From: an uncultured Phycisphaerales bacterium
Lineage (GTDB): Bacteria; Planctomycetota; Phycisphaerae; Phycisphaerales; SM1A02
Length of the DNA stretch: 64,000 nt
Direction: 5' to 3'
Assembly (NCBI GenBank): GCA_905480395.1
Contig: CAJQQE010000053.1
Location: 1-64,000 of the forward strand
Shown here: positions 1-9,531 of the stretch, one piece after another
Numbering within the stretch: position 1 is the first letter of the stretch
Layout of the letters: the number at the start of each line of letters is the position of its first letter
The notes under the pieces: model-generated
The model's input: the letters and a program-made list of their open reading frames with translations, nothing else
Database searches by the model: none
What the model was told of the DNA's origin: nothing
Program-made: the position numbers and the translations under genes

Positions 1-43
1 CGAACAGAAAACCGGCCCGATCCACATCGTGAATCGGGCCGGT
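1..43 (-). terminator. Rho-independent terminator of the first PEP-CTERM-like gene
   Basis: On the minus strand an 11-bp perfect GC-rich stem (positions 33-43 pairing with 11-21) is followed by TTTTCTGTTCG. It lies 40 bases past the stop codon of the gene ending at 83. An exact copy follows the paralogous gene at 1252-1294. Confidence 0.8.
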
Positions 44-82
44 GAATTGATCGTCATGTTTCGAGGCCGAAACTGGTCGCGA

Positions 83-751
83 TCAGGCGACGCGCTGTCG
101 CTTGCGACGCAGGCCCGCGGCACCCATCGCCAGGCCGGCCAGACCACCGACACCCGGAACCGCCCCGGAGGCAGCGGTTCCCGGCATCGTGATGCTGGTG
201 GTCACGTCACCGGTGTTGAAGGCCCAGGAGTTGATCGTGAAGAAGTTGCCGTTGGCACCGTTCCCGAGACTCCGGTCGTACGTGAAGTTGACCCAGCCTG
301 CCACGTACGTTCCAGTATTCGTGTTCTCCACGGCGAAGCCCAGGTAGCCACTTCCCGACGGCCCCGTACCGACCATGGAGGTCGAGTTACTATTATTCCA
401 CCCACCGAAGCCGGTGTTCGACTTGTCAAAGCCGGTCGCATTGAAGGAGATGGTCTGGGAGCCGGTTTCAACACCCCAGAATTTCATGTTGCCAGCCTTT
501 GCCCGGTTTGCCCCCAGCTTAATCTGAAGCCCGCCGCTGGAACTTGAAACGCTCGAATATAAAACGAAGGCTTGAAACTGGATATCTGCCGCGGTGAAGG
601 CACTTGAAGTAGCAACAGTGGCATTATTCAACTGGGCTGTGGCCGGGACCTGACCCGGTGCGGCATGGGCTTCGACGGCGATGCCACCAAGGGCGGCACA
701 GGGGGCCGCAGCGAGGGCGGCGTACGTCTTCAAACGATCTGTGGAAGTCAT
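83..751 (-). CDS. PEP-CTERM-like secreted protein, tandem copy 1
   Basis: A 222-residue exported protein of unknown function. The start at 751 is chosen because GAGAGAAAG precedes it and the signal peptide (positively charged DRLK, then an alanine-rich core ending near AHA) follows at once; the reading frame stays open further upstream but without a ribosome site. The mature part is rich in Gly, Ser, Asn and Phe and looks like a beta-sandwich. The C-terminus reads AVPGVGGLAGLAMGAAGLRR, a variant of the PEP-CTERM sorting tag: a Pro-Gly motif, a hydrophobic helix and a basic tail. In known systems an exosortase cleaves such tags; none is encoded in this window. The neighbouring gene at 1334-2005 is a close paralogue. 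Confidence 0.8.
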   Translation of the reverse strand: MTSTDRLKTYAALAAAPCAALGGIAVEAHAAPGQVPATAQLNNATVATSSAFTAADIQFQAFVLYSSVSSSSGGLQIKLGANRAKAGNMKFWGVETGSQTISFNATGFDKSNTGFGGWNNSNSTSMVGTGPSGSGYLGFAVENTNTGTYVAGWVNFTYDRSLGNGANGNFFTINSWAFNTGDVTTSITMPGTAASGAVPGVGGLAGLAMGAAGLRRKRQRVA

Positions 752-942
752 CAATGTTCTTTCTCTCTTCAGATTGACACTGCAGGTCATAGAATTCTCT
801 TTCGCAACGAACTTCGAGTCCGCCACTCTGGAGAGTCCGCCAACGGTTGGCGGTCGGCAAAGTCTAGGCGATCAATGCGATCGATTCTGAAAATTCTCCG
901 CCGAATCCCAAAACGTCGATTTACAAACGGGTGTTTGAGAAC

Positions 943-1010
943 TGCGTCACTTGGACTCGAACCAAGGACCTCGCGATTCACAGCGCTCGCTCTACCAACT
1001 GAAAACAACC
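943..1010 (-). pseudogene. tRNA-like remnant (D-arm to T-arm, no acceptor stem)
   Basis: Read on the minus strand, the segment contains AGTTGGTAGAGC, typical of a tRNA D-arm, a degenerate anticodon region around CTGTGAA, then AGGTC and a perfect T-arm (CTTGG-TTCGAGT-CCAAG at 950-966). The 3' bases after the T-arm (TGACGCA) find no pairing partner upstream of the D-arm, and the anticodon stem does not form five pairs. I read it as a decayed or truncated tRNA rather than a working gene. It sits in the spacer between the duplicated secreted-protein genes. Confidence 0.55.
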
Positions 1011-1072
1011 TGCGCTTCGTCCGCCGGGGCCCCTTGCAACTGAAACTCCCACTTCCCCACCCAGAACACCGC

Positions 1073-1106
1073 GAGCCCCGCAGGCACCAACCGCCGCGCG
1101 GGGCTC
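1073..1106. other. Intergenic hairpin, GAGCCCCGC/GCGGGGCTC
   Basis: A 9-bp perfect inverted repeat (1073-1081 with 1098-1106) with a 16-base loop, followed on the plus strand by GTGGTTTGAAG. It may be a weak terminator or a relic of the element that carried the tRNA remnant. No gene is adjacent on the plus strand. Confidence 0.45.
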
Positions 1107-1214
1107 GTGGTTTGAAGCTTCGCCAGATGGACAAGAGGACAAGAGGAAGTTTCCGAGATCGATGCCGTGGACCAGACAGCCAACTCGGACATCTCAGACA
1201 CCAGAAGTCTGTCA

Positions 1215-1245
1215 CCGTCGGTCGGTAACGCTCCCCGACCGACGG
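1215..1245. other. Intergenic hairpin, 11-bp stem
   Basis: CCGTCGGTCGG at 1215-1225 pairs perfectly with CCGACCGACGG at 1235-1245 across a 9-base loop. It lies directly beyond the terminator at 1252-1294, so a minus-strand transcript that reads through would meet a second strong hairpin. There is no T-tract on either side. Confidence 0.5.
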
Positions 1246-1251
1246 AATCCG

Positions 1252-1294
1252 CGAACAGAAAACCGGCCCGATCCACATCGTGAATCGGGCCGGT
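1252..1294 (-). terminator. Rho-independent terminator of the second PEP-CTERM-like gene
   Basis: Same sequence as the terminator at 1-43: stem 1262-1272 with 1284-1294, followed on the minus strand by TTTTCTGTTCG. It was copied together with the gene. Confidence 0.8.
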
Positions 1295-1333
1295 GAATTG
1301 ATCGTCATGTTTCGAGGCCGAAACTGGTCGCGA

Positions 1334-2005
1334 TCAGGCGACCCGCTGTCGCTTGCGACGCAGGCCCGCGGCACCCATCGCGAGACCGGCCAGACCACCG
1401 ATACCCGGAACCGCTCCGGACGCAGCGGTTCCCGGCATCGTGATGCTGGTGGTCACGTCACCGGTGTTGAAGGCCCAGGAGTTGATCGTGAAGAAGTTAC
1501 CGTTGGCACCACGCCCGAGACTCCGGTCGTACGTGAAGTTGACCCAGCCTGCCACGTAAACGTCGGTATTCTCGTTCTCCACGGCGAAGCCCAGGTAGCC
1601 ACTTCCCGACGGCCCCGTACCGACCATGGAGGTCGAGTTCGCTCCAGCGATCTTCCACCCACCGAAGCCGTCGTTCGACTTGTCAAAGCCGGTCGCATTG
1701 AAGGAGATGTTCTGGGAGCCGGTTTCAACACCCCAGAATTTCATGTTGCCAGCCTTGTTTCGGTCTGGACCGGCAATCTGAAGCCCGCCGCTTTGACTGT
1801 TAGCGGTCGAATAAAAAGCGAAGGCTTGAAACTGGATATCTGCCGCGGTGAAGGCATCTACAGAATTAAAATTGGAATTATTCAACTGGGCTGTGGCCGG
1901 GACCTGACCCGGTGCGGCGTGGGTTTCGGCGGCGATGCCACCAAGGGCGGCACAGGGGGCCGCAGCGAGGGCGGCGTACGTCTTCAAACGATTGGAATCA
2001 CTCAT
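1334..2005 (-). CDS. PEP-CTERM-like secreted protein, tandem copy 2
   Basis: A 223-residue paralogue of the protein at 83-751, with the same signal peptide, the same Gly/Asn/Phe-rich mature region and the same Pro-Gly, hydrophobic helix and Arg-rich C-terminal sorting tag. Two adjacent ATG codons (2008 and 2005) follow GGGAG; the second has the better spacing of seven bases. The most divergent stretches between copies are about residues 40-75 of the mature protein and a short loop near the middle, while the last 60 residues are almost identical. The function is unknown; export and surface anchoring are inferred from the tags. Confidence 0.8.
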   Translation of the reverse strand: MSDSNRLKTYAALAAAPCAALGGIAAETHAAPGQVPATAQLNNSNFNSVDAFTAADIQFQAFAFYSTANSQSGGLQIAGPDRNKAGNMKFWGVETGSQNISFNATGFDKSNDGFGGWKIAGANSTSMVGTGPSGSGYLGFAVENENTDVYVAGWVNFTYDRSLGRGANGNFFTINSWAFNTGDVTTSITMPGTAASGAVPGIGGLAGLAMGAAGLRRKRQRVA

Positions 2006-2661
2006 CATCAATCTCCCAAAAAAATTGCCGAAAAAAAGCGCTTGGCGGTGGGTGGCAAACTCTACCGAACCCGAACCCCGCATTCCCCTTTTTCGCGGGG
2101 AAGTTCCAGAGCGGACATGACCAAATGAGTGGTCACAAGGACCACTAAGACCAAAAAGTTATCCAACCAGTCACCTGAATACAATGACTTTATGACGTTT
2201 TTTTCAATATCTGACAGCGGTTGGCGTCACTCGCTCACGATCAGCCGATCGGATTGCCGTGAACGGATCCTGACGTCGAGCGAGCTCCGCCCCTCCGAAT
2301 CCACGCCGCACGATCCTCGTCCTTCTCGCGTTGAACGTCGAGGACTCGAGCGTCGTGGTCGTGATCGGCCCGGTACCAGGGCGAGAAAGTCGCGGACACC
2401 CACCGATCTGGAACCCGAGAAAGTCGCGGACACCCACCGATCTGAATTGGGAAAGTCGTGGCCACCAAACTCGATCTGGATTTTCGTCCGTTTCATCGGG
2501 TAGGAACTCCGAGTCGTCGCCGTCCATGTTGATTGGTCGGCGTGGGTAAATCAAGAAATGATTTCGATGCGTGTCACAGCGAGTGAATCGGGATCTACGT
2601 GATGGTGAACCCGACCAGGCCCCCTTTTTCGCCCTCTTTATGAGCGAAGGCCGGTCGCGGG
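2006..2661. other. Gene-poor spacer with AT-rich upstream region
   Basis: No convincing gene. The first 200 bases are AT-rich (runs of A near 2017-2036 and of T near 2200) and probably hold the promoter of the minus-strand gene that starts at 2005. A 34-bp tandem repeat lies at 2383-2478. Open frames across this stretch translate to Arg/Ser/Thr-rich low-complexity sequence on both strands and have no ribosome sites. Confidence 0.5.
2383..2478. repeat. Tandem direct repeat, 34-bp period, two exact and one decayed unit
   Basis: GAGAAAGTCGCGGACACCCA and the eight bases after it (2383-2410) recur exactly at 2417-2444, and a degenerate third unit (GGAAAGTCGTGGCCACCAAA...GATCTG) ends at 2478. The units are separated by six variable bases. 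This is too short and too regular in spacing for a CRISPR array. Confidence 0.8.
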
Positions 2662-2802
2662 ATGTCTCCCGATCTCAAACAGGATGCCGCCACCATGCTC
2701 TCCGACGACCTCACCATTGTGCTCCTCACCAGCGTTTGTATTGCGGTCTGTCTCGCCAGCTTCCAGATCCTTGATCGTCGCGGTACATTTCGAGGCCAAT
2801 GA
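2662..2802 (+). CDS. Possible small single-pass membrane protein
   Basis: A 46-residue reading frame with a polar N-terminus and one hydrophobic segment (LTIVLLTSVCIAVCLASFQI), then a short basic tail. An internal ATG at 2695 preceded by AGGA would give 35 residues. GAAGG lies upstream of the first ATG at a long spacing. The single clean hydrophobic helix and positive-inside tail suggest a real small membrane protein, but I recognise no family and the frame is short enough to be chance. Confidence 0.3.
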   Translation: MSPDLKQDAATMLSDDLTIVLLTSVCIAVCLASFQILDRRGTFRGQ

Positions 2803-3035
2803 TCACGGTTTCGTCGTTTGAAGCCCCTAAAACCGGTTTTTGAGAAGATCCGAACCTGTGATCCCTCGTTGATCAGTCCGGCATTGGCCACACTTGTTCC
2901 ACCGGTAAGAACGCATCATTGTCGGCGGATGAAGGGTTGGTCACGTTTTCCAGTGCTAGAATGACCATTCGTTTGCTCCTTGAGGACCGTCGTCTCGAGC
3001 CACACTGATCTGACCGCGTCTTGGATCCCAAACCC

Positions 3036-4919
3036 ATGCTCCGATTTCGATCGACTCGCTTCCTTGCCGGGCTGCTGGCACGTCCAGTCATGCCGATTTT
3101 GGCATTTGGGCTCTGCGCCGGGCTGATTGGTTCGGGATGCGAGTCCTTCAACATGATTGAGAAAGCCAACCCCGATGGCGCCGCCTCCAATCTTGAGCGG
3201 CGGAACTTTGAGATCGACGTTCAGCCCATGATGCGTGGAACGGTCGCCAGCGAGGCGGTGATCGCGGGTGAGAATCCGACCATCGTTCGAGGCTACGGAT
3301 TGGTGGTCGGACTCCGGGGAACCGGCAGTCGGTTGATGCCAGCACAGGTTCGATCGTGGATGTTGCAGGAGATGGCTCGTCGTGGTGTCGGAAATACGGC
3401 CACTGGATTTGGCCGGGTCACGCCGGAAGGGATGCTTGATTCAGAAGACACCGCGGTTGTGGTCATTGAAGGGGTGATCCCTCCTGGCGGAGTGAAAGGC
3501 GGACGGTTCGACGTTCGGGTGTACTCCGCGCCGGGAACCGGCACCACCAGTCTCGAAGGCGGGACGCTTTACACCACCGACCTTCGACCCGGCGACATCA
3601 GCGTCGGACCAAAGCAGGCCACTTCGCTGGCCATCGCTCGAGGTCAAGTTTTTATCAATCCTTTCGCGGAGCCTGAGGCACGGAATCAGGACGCCGTTGA
3701 TCGACTCACCGGGCGAATTCTCGACGGCGGCATCATTTCCGATGACATGCCATTGAAACTTCGCATGGCGGTCCGCAGTCACACTCGAACGATCGCGGTC
3801 CGGGATGCCATTAACTCACGATTCCCCCGGGAGCCCGGACAGTCCGAAGAAACGGCCCATGGCAAGAGCGGCGAAGAGATCATGCTCACGGTTCCGCCCA
3901 CGCATCACGAAGATCCGGGGCAGTTCGTAGAACTCGTCAAGCACAGTTCGCTGCGACCCGAAGCCGTCGAAGCGACCGCCTTGGCCATCCGACGCTCGCT
4001 GCTTGCCAATCCAGGGTTTGCGCGTGATGCCACCCTTCGTTGGCAAGCCTTGGGTCCGAAATCGGTTCCGGTCATCCAAGATCTCTACGACCATCCCGAA
4101 GAAGGGCCCCGCCTCGCGGCTTTGATCGCCGGGGCGGCCTTAGATGACGCCTCCGTGGCCTCTCATCTCGTCAAGATTGCCAACAGCGGCTCGATCGAAG
4201 CCAGGCTGGCTTGTATCCAAATGCTCTCCGAGATGGGTGCGAACCCGGCGATTCAGATGGGCTTGCGTCCCCTGCTGGACAGTCAAGACATCGATGTTCG
4301 TCTCGCTGCCTTTGAAGCGCTTGAGAGGCGCAATGATCCGATTGTCGAGTCCTATGACATCGATCAGAAGTTCATTCTCAACCTTGTTCCCAGCAGCTCG
4401 CCCATGATCTACGTCGCCCAGACCGGGAAACCGCGGATCGTGATCTTTGGCGAAGCCCAAGAGGTCAAGCGACCTATGTTCTTGGAAGCGTGGAGCAACC
4501 GACTGCTCATGAAAGCCGATACGGCGGATGGTCGGCTCGAGGTCTTTTATCGCGAGGCCCCAGAGTTACCGGCCCAGATTGACGAAGTCAGCCCGGACGT
4601 CGGCCAACTCGTGGCCTACTTTGGTCATCAGACGACCATTGAGGCGCCGGCCCCGGGGATCGGTCTCTCGTATGGCGAGACCATCGGAGCGATCCATCAG
4701 CTTTGGCAGCAGGGCTATCTCAACTCGGAATTTAAGGCCGAACAGGATCGAGTCCTTGCCGCGATCGTTCGGGCCCAGAAGGTCGAATCGACCCCTGAAC
4801 GGCCCGAATTCGAGAGTGATCTTCCCACCGAGGCCGAAGAAGATCCGTCTTTGTTGCAGGATCCGTCCACCATTCGGCTTGAAGCGCCACGCAAGGGCGG
4901 TGATACTGTTCCTCGGTGA
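3036..4919 (+). CDS. FlgI-like P-ring domain lipoprotein with HEAT repeats
   Basis: About 627 residues. The ATG at 3036 is preferred to an upstream TTG. A lipoprotein signal peptide ends in the lipobox GSGC (Cys about 35), so the product should be lipid-anchored. Residues about 60-250 resemble the flagellar P-ring protein FlgI, including the hallmark IVRGYGLVVGLRGTGS. Residues about 335-440 look like HEAT/armadillo helical repeats. FlgI is normally about 365 residues and has neither a lipid anchor nor HEAT repeats. No other flagellar gene lies in the window, so a P-ring role is not established; an outer-membrane or periplasmic ring scaffold with other partners is equally possible. The gene stands alone, about 180 bases before smc. 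Confidence 0.75.
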   Translation: MLRFRSTRFLAGLLARPVMPILAFGLCAGLIGSGCESFNMIEKANPDGAASNLERRNFEIDVQPMMRGTVASEAVIAGENPTIVRGYGLVVGLRGTGSRLMPAQVRSWMLQEMARRGVGNTATGFGRVTPEGMLDSEDTAVVVIEGVIPPGGVKGGRFDVRVYSAPGTGTTSLEGGTLYTTDLRPGDISVGPKQATSLAIARGQVFINPFAEPEARNQDAVDRLTGRILDGGIISDDMPLKLRMAVRSHTRTIAVRDAINSRFPREPGQSEETAHGKSGEEIMLTVPPTHHEDPGQFVELVKHSSLRPEAVEATALAIRRSLLANPGFARDATLRWQALGPKSVPVIQDLYDHPEEGPRLAALIAGAALDDASVASHLVKIANSGSIEARLACIQMLSEMGANPAIQMGLRPLLDSQDIDVRLAAFEALERRNDPIVESYDIDQKFILNLVPSSSPMIYVAQTGKPRIVIFGEAQEVKRPMFLEAWSNRLLMKADTADGRLEVFYREAPELPAQIDEVSPDVGQLVAYFGHQTTIEAPAPGIGLSYGETIGAIHQLWQQGYLNSEFKAEQDRVLAAIVRAQKVESTPERPEFESDLPTEAEEDPSLLQDPSTIRLEAPRKGGDTVPR

Positions 4920-5088
4920 TGATCCCGGCTTCAGAGCGTCGGTATCGGTTCCGCCACCGCGGGTCTTCACCGGTTAGCACCCGTCCGATCCGAGCTTTTT
5001 TGCTCGATCGGACGGCAGATCGCGGCTCGCGGCCTCTTTCGCGAGTCTGATACTGCCCGCCACGGCATGGATGCGTGGTGGCGTCGAC

Positions 5089-5094
5089 AGGAGG
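5089..5094 (+). promoter_or_regulatory. Ribosome binding site that fixes the smc start
   Basis: AGGAGG nine bases before the GTG at 5104. It supports GTG 5104 over the in-frame ATG at 5071, which would place this site inside the coding sequence. Confidence 0.75.
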
Positions 5095-5103
5095 TCGATT
5101 CAC

Positions 5104-8100
5104 GTGCGACTTGCAAGACTGACGCTTTCTGGATTTAAAAGCTTCGCCGATCGGACGGAGTTCTCCTTCGACGAGCCGATCATCGGCGTGGTCGGCCCCA
5201 ATGGATGTGGGAAGTCCAATGTCGTTGACGCGGTGAAATGGGTTCTCGGTGAACGCAGTGCGAAGAGCCTTCGCGGTTCCGCGATGCAGGACGTGATCTT
5301 TGCTGGCAGCGCCGCCCGCAAGCCAATGGGAATGGCGGAGGTCACACTGACCTTTGAGAATCCCCGACTCGAAGAACTTCGATCCGATGGCCCCGAGGAT
5401 CCGGAACTTGCCCCCGACGTCACCGCCGGTCTTCAATCCCCGGCCCGTAACGAAGACCGGATGGATGACGAAGAAATGTCGCTGGTTGGAGGCGATGGTG
5501 CCGTCGTTGATCGGTCAGGAGTCCGGCATCGTCGATTGCCAATCGATACCGATGAAGTCTCCGTGACCCGTCGGCTCTACGCCGACGGCCGCAGCGAGTA
5601 CCTCATCAACGACCGCAAGTGTCGTCTTCGCGATATCAAGGAGCTCTTCCTCGATACTGGTGTCGGTACGAATGCCTATTCGATCATCGAACAAGGCAAG
5701 GTCGATGCGATGCTTCTCGCGAATCCGATGGAGCGTCGATCGATTCTCGAAGAAGCCGCCGGGGTAGCGAAGTTCCGTCAGCGCAAGCTCGAGTCGGCCC
5801 GAAAACTGGACGCGGCAGAACGGAATCTTGTTCAGGTACGGGAGAAACTTGCCAGCACCGAACGTCGACTTCGCATTGTTCGCGGGCAGGCTGAGAAGGC
5901 CATAAAATTCCGTTCACTAGATGACCGTCGCCGAAGTCTTCGTACCGCGATCGCCCGTGATCAATTCCATGAATTCGACGAGGGCCTCAATGGTCTCACG
6001 CGGCAGCTTGCTGCCTTGGAGACAAACCGTCGTGATCTTGCGTTGGTCCTCGCCACGCTTGAGGAACAGAAGCAAGCCGCAGAGATTGAACGTCAACAGG
6101 TTCAGGAGCGGCGCCACGATATCGAACAGCTTCGGCTCTCGGAAACCAATCGGCTCGATCAAGCAACCCAACGGATCGAACTGACCACCCGGCACCGTGA
6201 TGACGCGGAGTCAGCCATTGCGGATGAACGCCGGCGGATCGGCGAACTCGAAGTTCAGGTCGATGAGCTCAGCCGAGAACTCTCGGAGGTCGAGTCGCGT
6301 ATCGATGAATCCGCCCAAGAAGCGGCCGCTGCCGAACAGAGCCTTGCGGAAGAAACTCAACGCCGGCATCAATTCGAAACGATCCGTTCCGAAGCGACCG
6401 CCAAAGTTGATGCGTCACGAGACTCCGTCTCCGCGGCGGATCGTGATCGCATTCGACTGGAGTCAGCCGTTCGGGCCAGCGATGAGCGAGCGCATGAGCT
6501 GCAGGCCCGACTCGGGCGGCTTGCCGAGAAGGCTCGCCCTTTCGCGACAGATCTCGACCTTCACCGCATTCAACGGCTCAAGGCTCGGGTTCGAGTCGAT
6601 GTCTTGGTCGATCAGATCGATAGCCTTGATCGGACGCTTCGAACCGAGGAAGACCGAATCGTTCGTCTTGACGATCGCCGCGCCGACTTGACTCGTCAGA
6701 TCGCAGGTAACCGCGATGAGCGGACTGGCACCGAATCGCGGCGGCACTTGCTCCATGAAATGGCAACCGCGGGCGAGGGAATCGGCGATGCCGTTCGTGA
6801 TGTCCTTGTCCTTGAGTCCGAGATCCCTGGAATCATCGGCACCCTTGCCGACCAGATCGAGGTCGATCGATCAGATGCCGAAGCGATTGAAGCCGGGCTC
6901 GGCCCCCATCTGCAGGCGGTGCTGGTGGAATCTTCTGAGGTCGCAAATGCGATCCGTCTTCAGCTCCCGGATCTGGACGGACGCGTGGAATTGCTTCCGA
7001 TCAGTCGCTTTACAAATGTGGTGGCCGATCTCGTCGACATCGCTTGTTCAGTTCGGGAGACAGAGACCTTCGTCATCGCCACGGATCTGGTTCGCGCCGA
7101 TCCTCGGCTCCAAGGGGTGCTTCAACATCTCCTCGGCGACACCCTGGTCGTGGACACCTTCGACGAATGCCGTCGACTTGCTCGACGTGGCGTACCGCGT
7201 CGGCTGGCCGCCCGGGATGGCCATGTCGTGGAACTTCACGGCGAGGTCATCCTTCGAGCGGCTGCGGGTCGCGAAGAAGGCCACGGACTACTCGGCCGGA
7301 AGGCAGAACTCACCGAACTCGAAGACCAGGGAGCCAGACTGGAATTGGTTCGGGCTGGTCTTGAAACGGAGGCATCAGGCCTCGACGCGGAACACGAGAG
7401 CCGTGGAGTTCGTCGGCGAGATCTTGCCGAGGGATTGCGGACGTCTCGTGCGGAAGAGGTCGAGCAACGTTACGCCATCGAACGCACGTCCCAGATGATT
7501 GACCGGATTTCGCGGGAACGCGGCGAACTCGAGAGCGAACAGCACGAGATCGTGGAACAACTCACCGCGATTCACGGCGAACGCCGTCGACTCGACGGTG
7601 AGCGTGCCATGGCCATTGAGCATGAAGCGTCACTTACCGCCGCGCTGCAGAACGCGCGAGAGGCGCTCGAACAGATCGGGAGCGAGGTCGAGGCCGCGGC
7701 GGAACGAGTGGCAGGACACCGGACCAATCTTGGCCAGATCAATGCTCGCCTCGAATCGACCCGACGGGAACGCGCTCGAATGTCTTCGACCGTCGAAGAG
7801 TCAAATCGGCAACTGGAACGCGGACGCACTCAGATTGACGAGCGTCAGGGTCGGATCGCCGACTACGTCGAGACCATCGGTGCGGCCGAGATCGAAGCCG
7901 AAGCATCGGTGGCGTCTCTCGCCACGATGACCGATCGGTTCGCCCAGAACAGCACCGAACTGACTGCGGCCAATGCAGCCGTAGAGAATTCATCGGTCGC
8001 GTTGGAAGCAAGCCGGGTCGAGGCGGGTCGACTGGATCGAGACGCCCACGCACTCGAAATGGCTCGCCGAGAGATCGAGATCAAACGAGAGAGTCTCGAA

Positions 8101-9069
8101 GAATCGATGCTCGAAGATCTGGGCTTTGATCTCACCGGTCTTCTTGAGGCACAACCAGAACTCCCGGAAGGCCCGGAGGGTGCTCCATTCGTTCGGGCGG
8201 CGGCAATGGAGGAATCGGAGTCGCTTCGGGTCGAGATCAAACGGCTTGGCAATGTGAACCTCGACGCCATCGACGAACTTGAGGACCTTGAAGTTCGAAA
8301 CGAAGACCTTGCCAAGCAACTCGACGACATCGATTCCGCCCGCGTGCTGCTGGGCGACCTCATCGAACGGCTCGACGCGGCATCTCGGATTCGATTCGAA
8401 GAGACATTCAACCGAGTCCGCGAGAACTTTGCTGGTTCGCAGGGCATGTTCCGCCGCCTCTTCGGTGGAGGAAGCGCGGATCTCTATCTTCTTCCGGGAG
8501 AAGACGGGACAATCGACTGGCTCGAATCAGGTATTGAAATTCGCGCGAAGCCCCCGGGTAAGGAACCTCGAGTCATCAGCCAGCTCTCTGGTGGTGAGAA
8601 GACGATGACCGCGGTCGGACTGCTGATGGCAATCTTCCAGAGTAAGCCATCCCCCTTCTGTATTCTTGACGAAGTCGACGCGGCGCTCGACGAAGCCAAC
8701 GTCGAGCGATTCTGCAACGTCGTCCGGCAGTTCCTCGATCAGTCTCACTTCATCATCATCACCCATCACAAACGCACCATGCAGGCTTGCGATCGGCTTT
8801 TCGGGGTGACCATGCCCGAACGCGGCGTGAGTCGCCGAGTGACGGTCAAGTTTGACGAGGTCGGCCGTGACGGCCGATTGGCCGGCGACGCGGTTCGACG
8901 AAGTGAAACTGAGGAACAGGCGGCCGCGCCCGCTTCAGACGTTGATTCTGTGATTGAGATCGAGACCGAAGCGGTCGATCCGGCAACGCTCTTGGGCGGA
9001 CGAAAGACGCCAGAAGCGCCGACCCCCGAGACCTCGACCAGCCGGCTGGCGGAAGCCTGGGACGACTGA
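5104..9069 (+). CDS. smc: Chromosome segregation protein SMC
   Basis: An ATPase of the bacterial condensin, which compacts and separates chromosomes. The order is Walker A (GPNGCGKSN, residues about 31-39), long coiled coil, hinge (about 557-715), second coiled coil, ABC signature LSGGEKTM (about 1160) and Walker [12 protein letters not shown] (about 1186). The product has 1321 residues, longer than the usual 1150-1200. Two additions explain this: an acidic insertion of about 50 residues in the N-terminal head (about 90-150, between the first strands and the DEVSVTRR segment) and a Pro/Glu-rich C-terminal tail after the last head motif. The kleisin partner genes scpA and scpB are not in the window. 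Confidence 0.95.
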   Translation: MRLARLTLSGFKSFADRTEFSFDEPIIGVVGPNGCGKSNVVDAVKWVLGERSAKSLRGSAMQDVIFAGSAARKPMGMAEVTLTFENPRLEELRSDGPEDPELAPDVTAGLQSPARNEDRMDDEEMSLVGGDGAVVDRSGVRHRRLPIDTDEVSVTRRLYADGRSEYLINDRKCRLRDIKELFLDTGVGTNAYSIIEQGKVDAMLLANPMERRSILEEAAGVAKFRQRKLESARKLDAAERNLVQVREKLASTERRLRIVRGQAEKAIKFRSLDDRRRSLRTAIARDQFHEFDEGLNGLTRQLAALETNRRDLALVLATLEEQKQAAEIERQQVQERRHDIEQLRLSETNRLDQATQRIELTTRHRDDAESAIADERRRIGELEVQVDELSRELSEVESRIDESAQEAAAAEQSLAEETQRRHQFETIRSEATAKVDASRDSVSAADRDRIRLESAVRASDERAHELQARLGRLAEKARPFATDLDLHRIQRLKARVRVDVLVDQIDSLDRTLRTEEDRIVRLDDRRADLTRQIAGNRDERTGTESRRHLLHEMATAGEGIGDAVRDVLVLESEIPGIIGTLADQIEVDRSDAEAIEAGLGPHLQAVLVESSEVANAIRLQLPDLDGRVELLPISRFTNVVADLVDIACSVRETETFVIATDLVRADPRLQGVLQHLLGDTLVVDTFDECRRLARRGVPRRLAARDGHVVELHGEVILRAAAGREEGHGLLGRKAELTELEDQGARLELVRAGLETEASGLDAEHESRGVRRRDLAEGLRTSRAEEVEQRYAIERTSQMIDRISRERGELESEQHEIVEQLTAIHGERRRLDGERAMAIEHEASLTAALQNAREALEQIGSEVEAAAERVAGHRTNLGQINARLESTRRERARMSSTVEESNRQLERGRTQIDERQGRIADYVETIGAAEIEAEASVASLATMTDRFAQNSTELTAANAAVENSSVALEASRVEAGRLDRDAHALEMARREIEIKRESLEESMLEDLGFDLTGLLEAQPELPEGPEGAPFVRAAAMEESESLRVEIKRLGNVNLDAIDELEDLEVRNEDLAKQLDDIDSARVLLGDLIERLDAASRIRFEETFNRVRENFAGSQGMFRRLFGGGSADLYLLPGEDGTIDWLESGIEIRAKPPGKEPRVISQLSGGEKTMTAVGLLMAIFQSKPSPFCILDEVDAALDEANVERFCNVVRQFLDQSHFIIITHHKRTMQACDRLFGVTMPERGVSRRVTVKFDEVGRDGRLAGDAVRRSETEEQAAAPASDVDSVIEIETEAVDPATLLGGRKTPEAPTPETSTSRLAEAWDD

Positions 9070-9531
9070 TCTCCTCCCCTCTCGGTGAGTCGGCCGTTCG
9101 GTTTCGAGCGTCAGTCGGTGGCGTCCGTGCGGATTGAGCCCAAGGCATTGCCGAGAAACCGGCCAGAGCCCGCGTTCTACGGTTGAGCATTTGGACTGGA
9201 GGTCGTCAATCCTCCCGCCAAGGCCGCGACGCCCCCACTGATCTCCGTTTGAGTCAGCGGCGCATTCGAATCTCGAACGTCGTGCTGCCGGAACACAATA
9301 GGCCCGCGGTCTTCTGACTTCACAAGTCGGTTTCGGGCGTTGGTCCGCTTGGTCCGCGCCGGCACCGTCACCGGCCTTCAGCGGCCTCTGGAGCGTCGGG
9401 CTGCATCCGCCAACCAAACAAAATGGGCAGCGCATCACCACGACCCCAGAAGGGACGTGGCGAAGAATGAAGGCGGGGAGTTTCAAAGCCGAAGACGCCT
9501 GTTTCCAAAGGGTCCGCGCTGGTTAGGCATG
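9070..9531. other. Intergenic region between convergent smc and the deacetylase gene
   Basis: About 460 bases. Reading frames cross it on both strands but have biased Arg/Pro-rich composition and no ribosome sites. I see no RNA gene, no clear terminator with a T-tract and no repeat. Confidence 0.5.

Larger units (their letters stand above)
1..2005. repeat. Tandem gene duplication, two units offset by about 1251 bp
   Basis: The segment 1-751 and the segment 1252-2005 are highly similar along their length, including the terminator hairpin and the untranslated stretch after the stop codon. Each unit holds one PEP-CTERM-like gene. The unit boundary coincides with the terminator. The spacer at 752-1251 has no counterpart upstream of the second gene. 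Similarity is lowest around the central part of the coding region and in the sequences upstream of each start. Confidence 0.9.

Noticed and set aside
83-751. An exosortase partner for the PEP-CTERM-like proteins
   Set aside because: I looked for a polytopic protein with the exosortase Cys, Arg and His motifs and found none in the window.
787-1398. 203-codon minus-strand frame across the spacer
   Set aside because: It runs through the tRNA-like remnant (its translation has the familiar read-through pattern REVLGSSPSDAV) and overlaps the terminator and the end of the second secreted-protein gene.
2383-2478. Possible CRISPR array
   Set aside because: Only two exact units with a 6-base gap and no spacers; no cas genes nearby.
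2204-2554. 116-codon minus-strand frame over the tandem repeat
   Set aside because: The translation is the 34-bp repeat in different frames, with no ribosome site and no recognisable domain.
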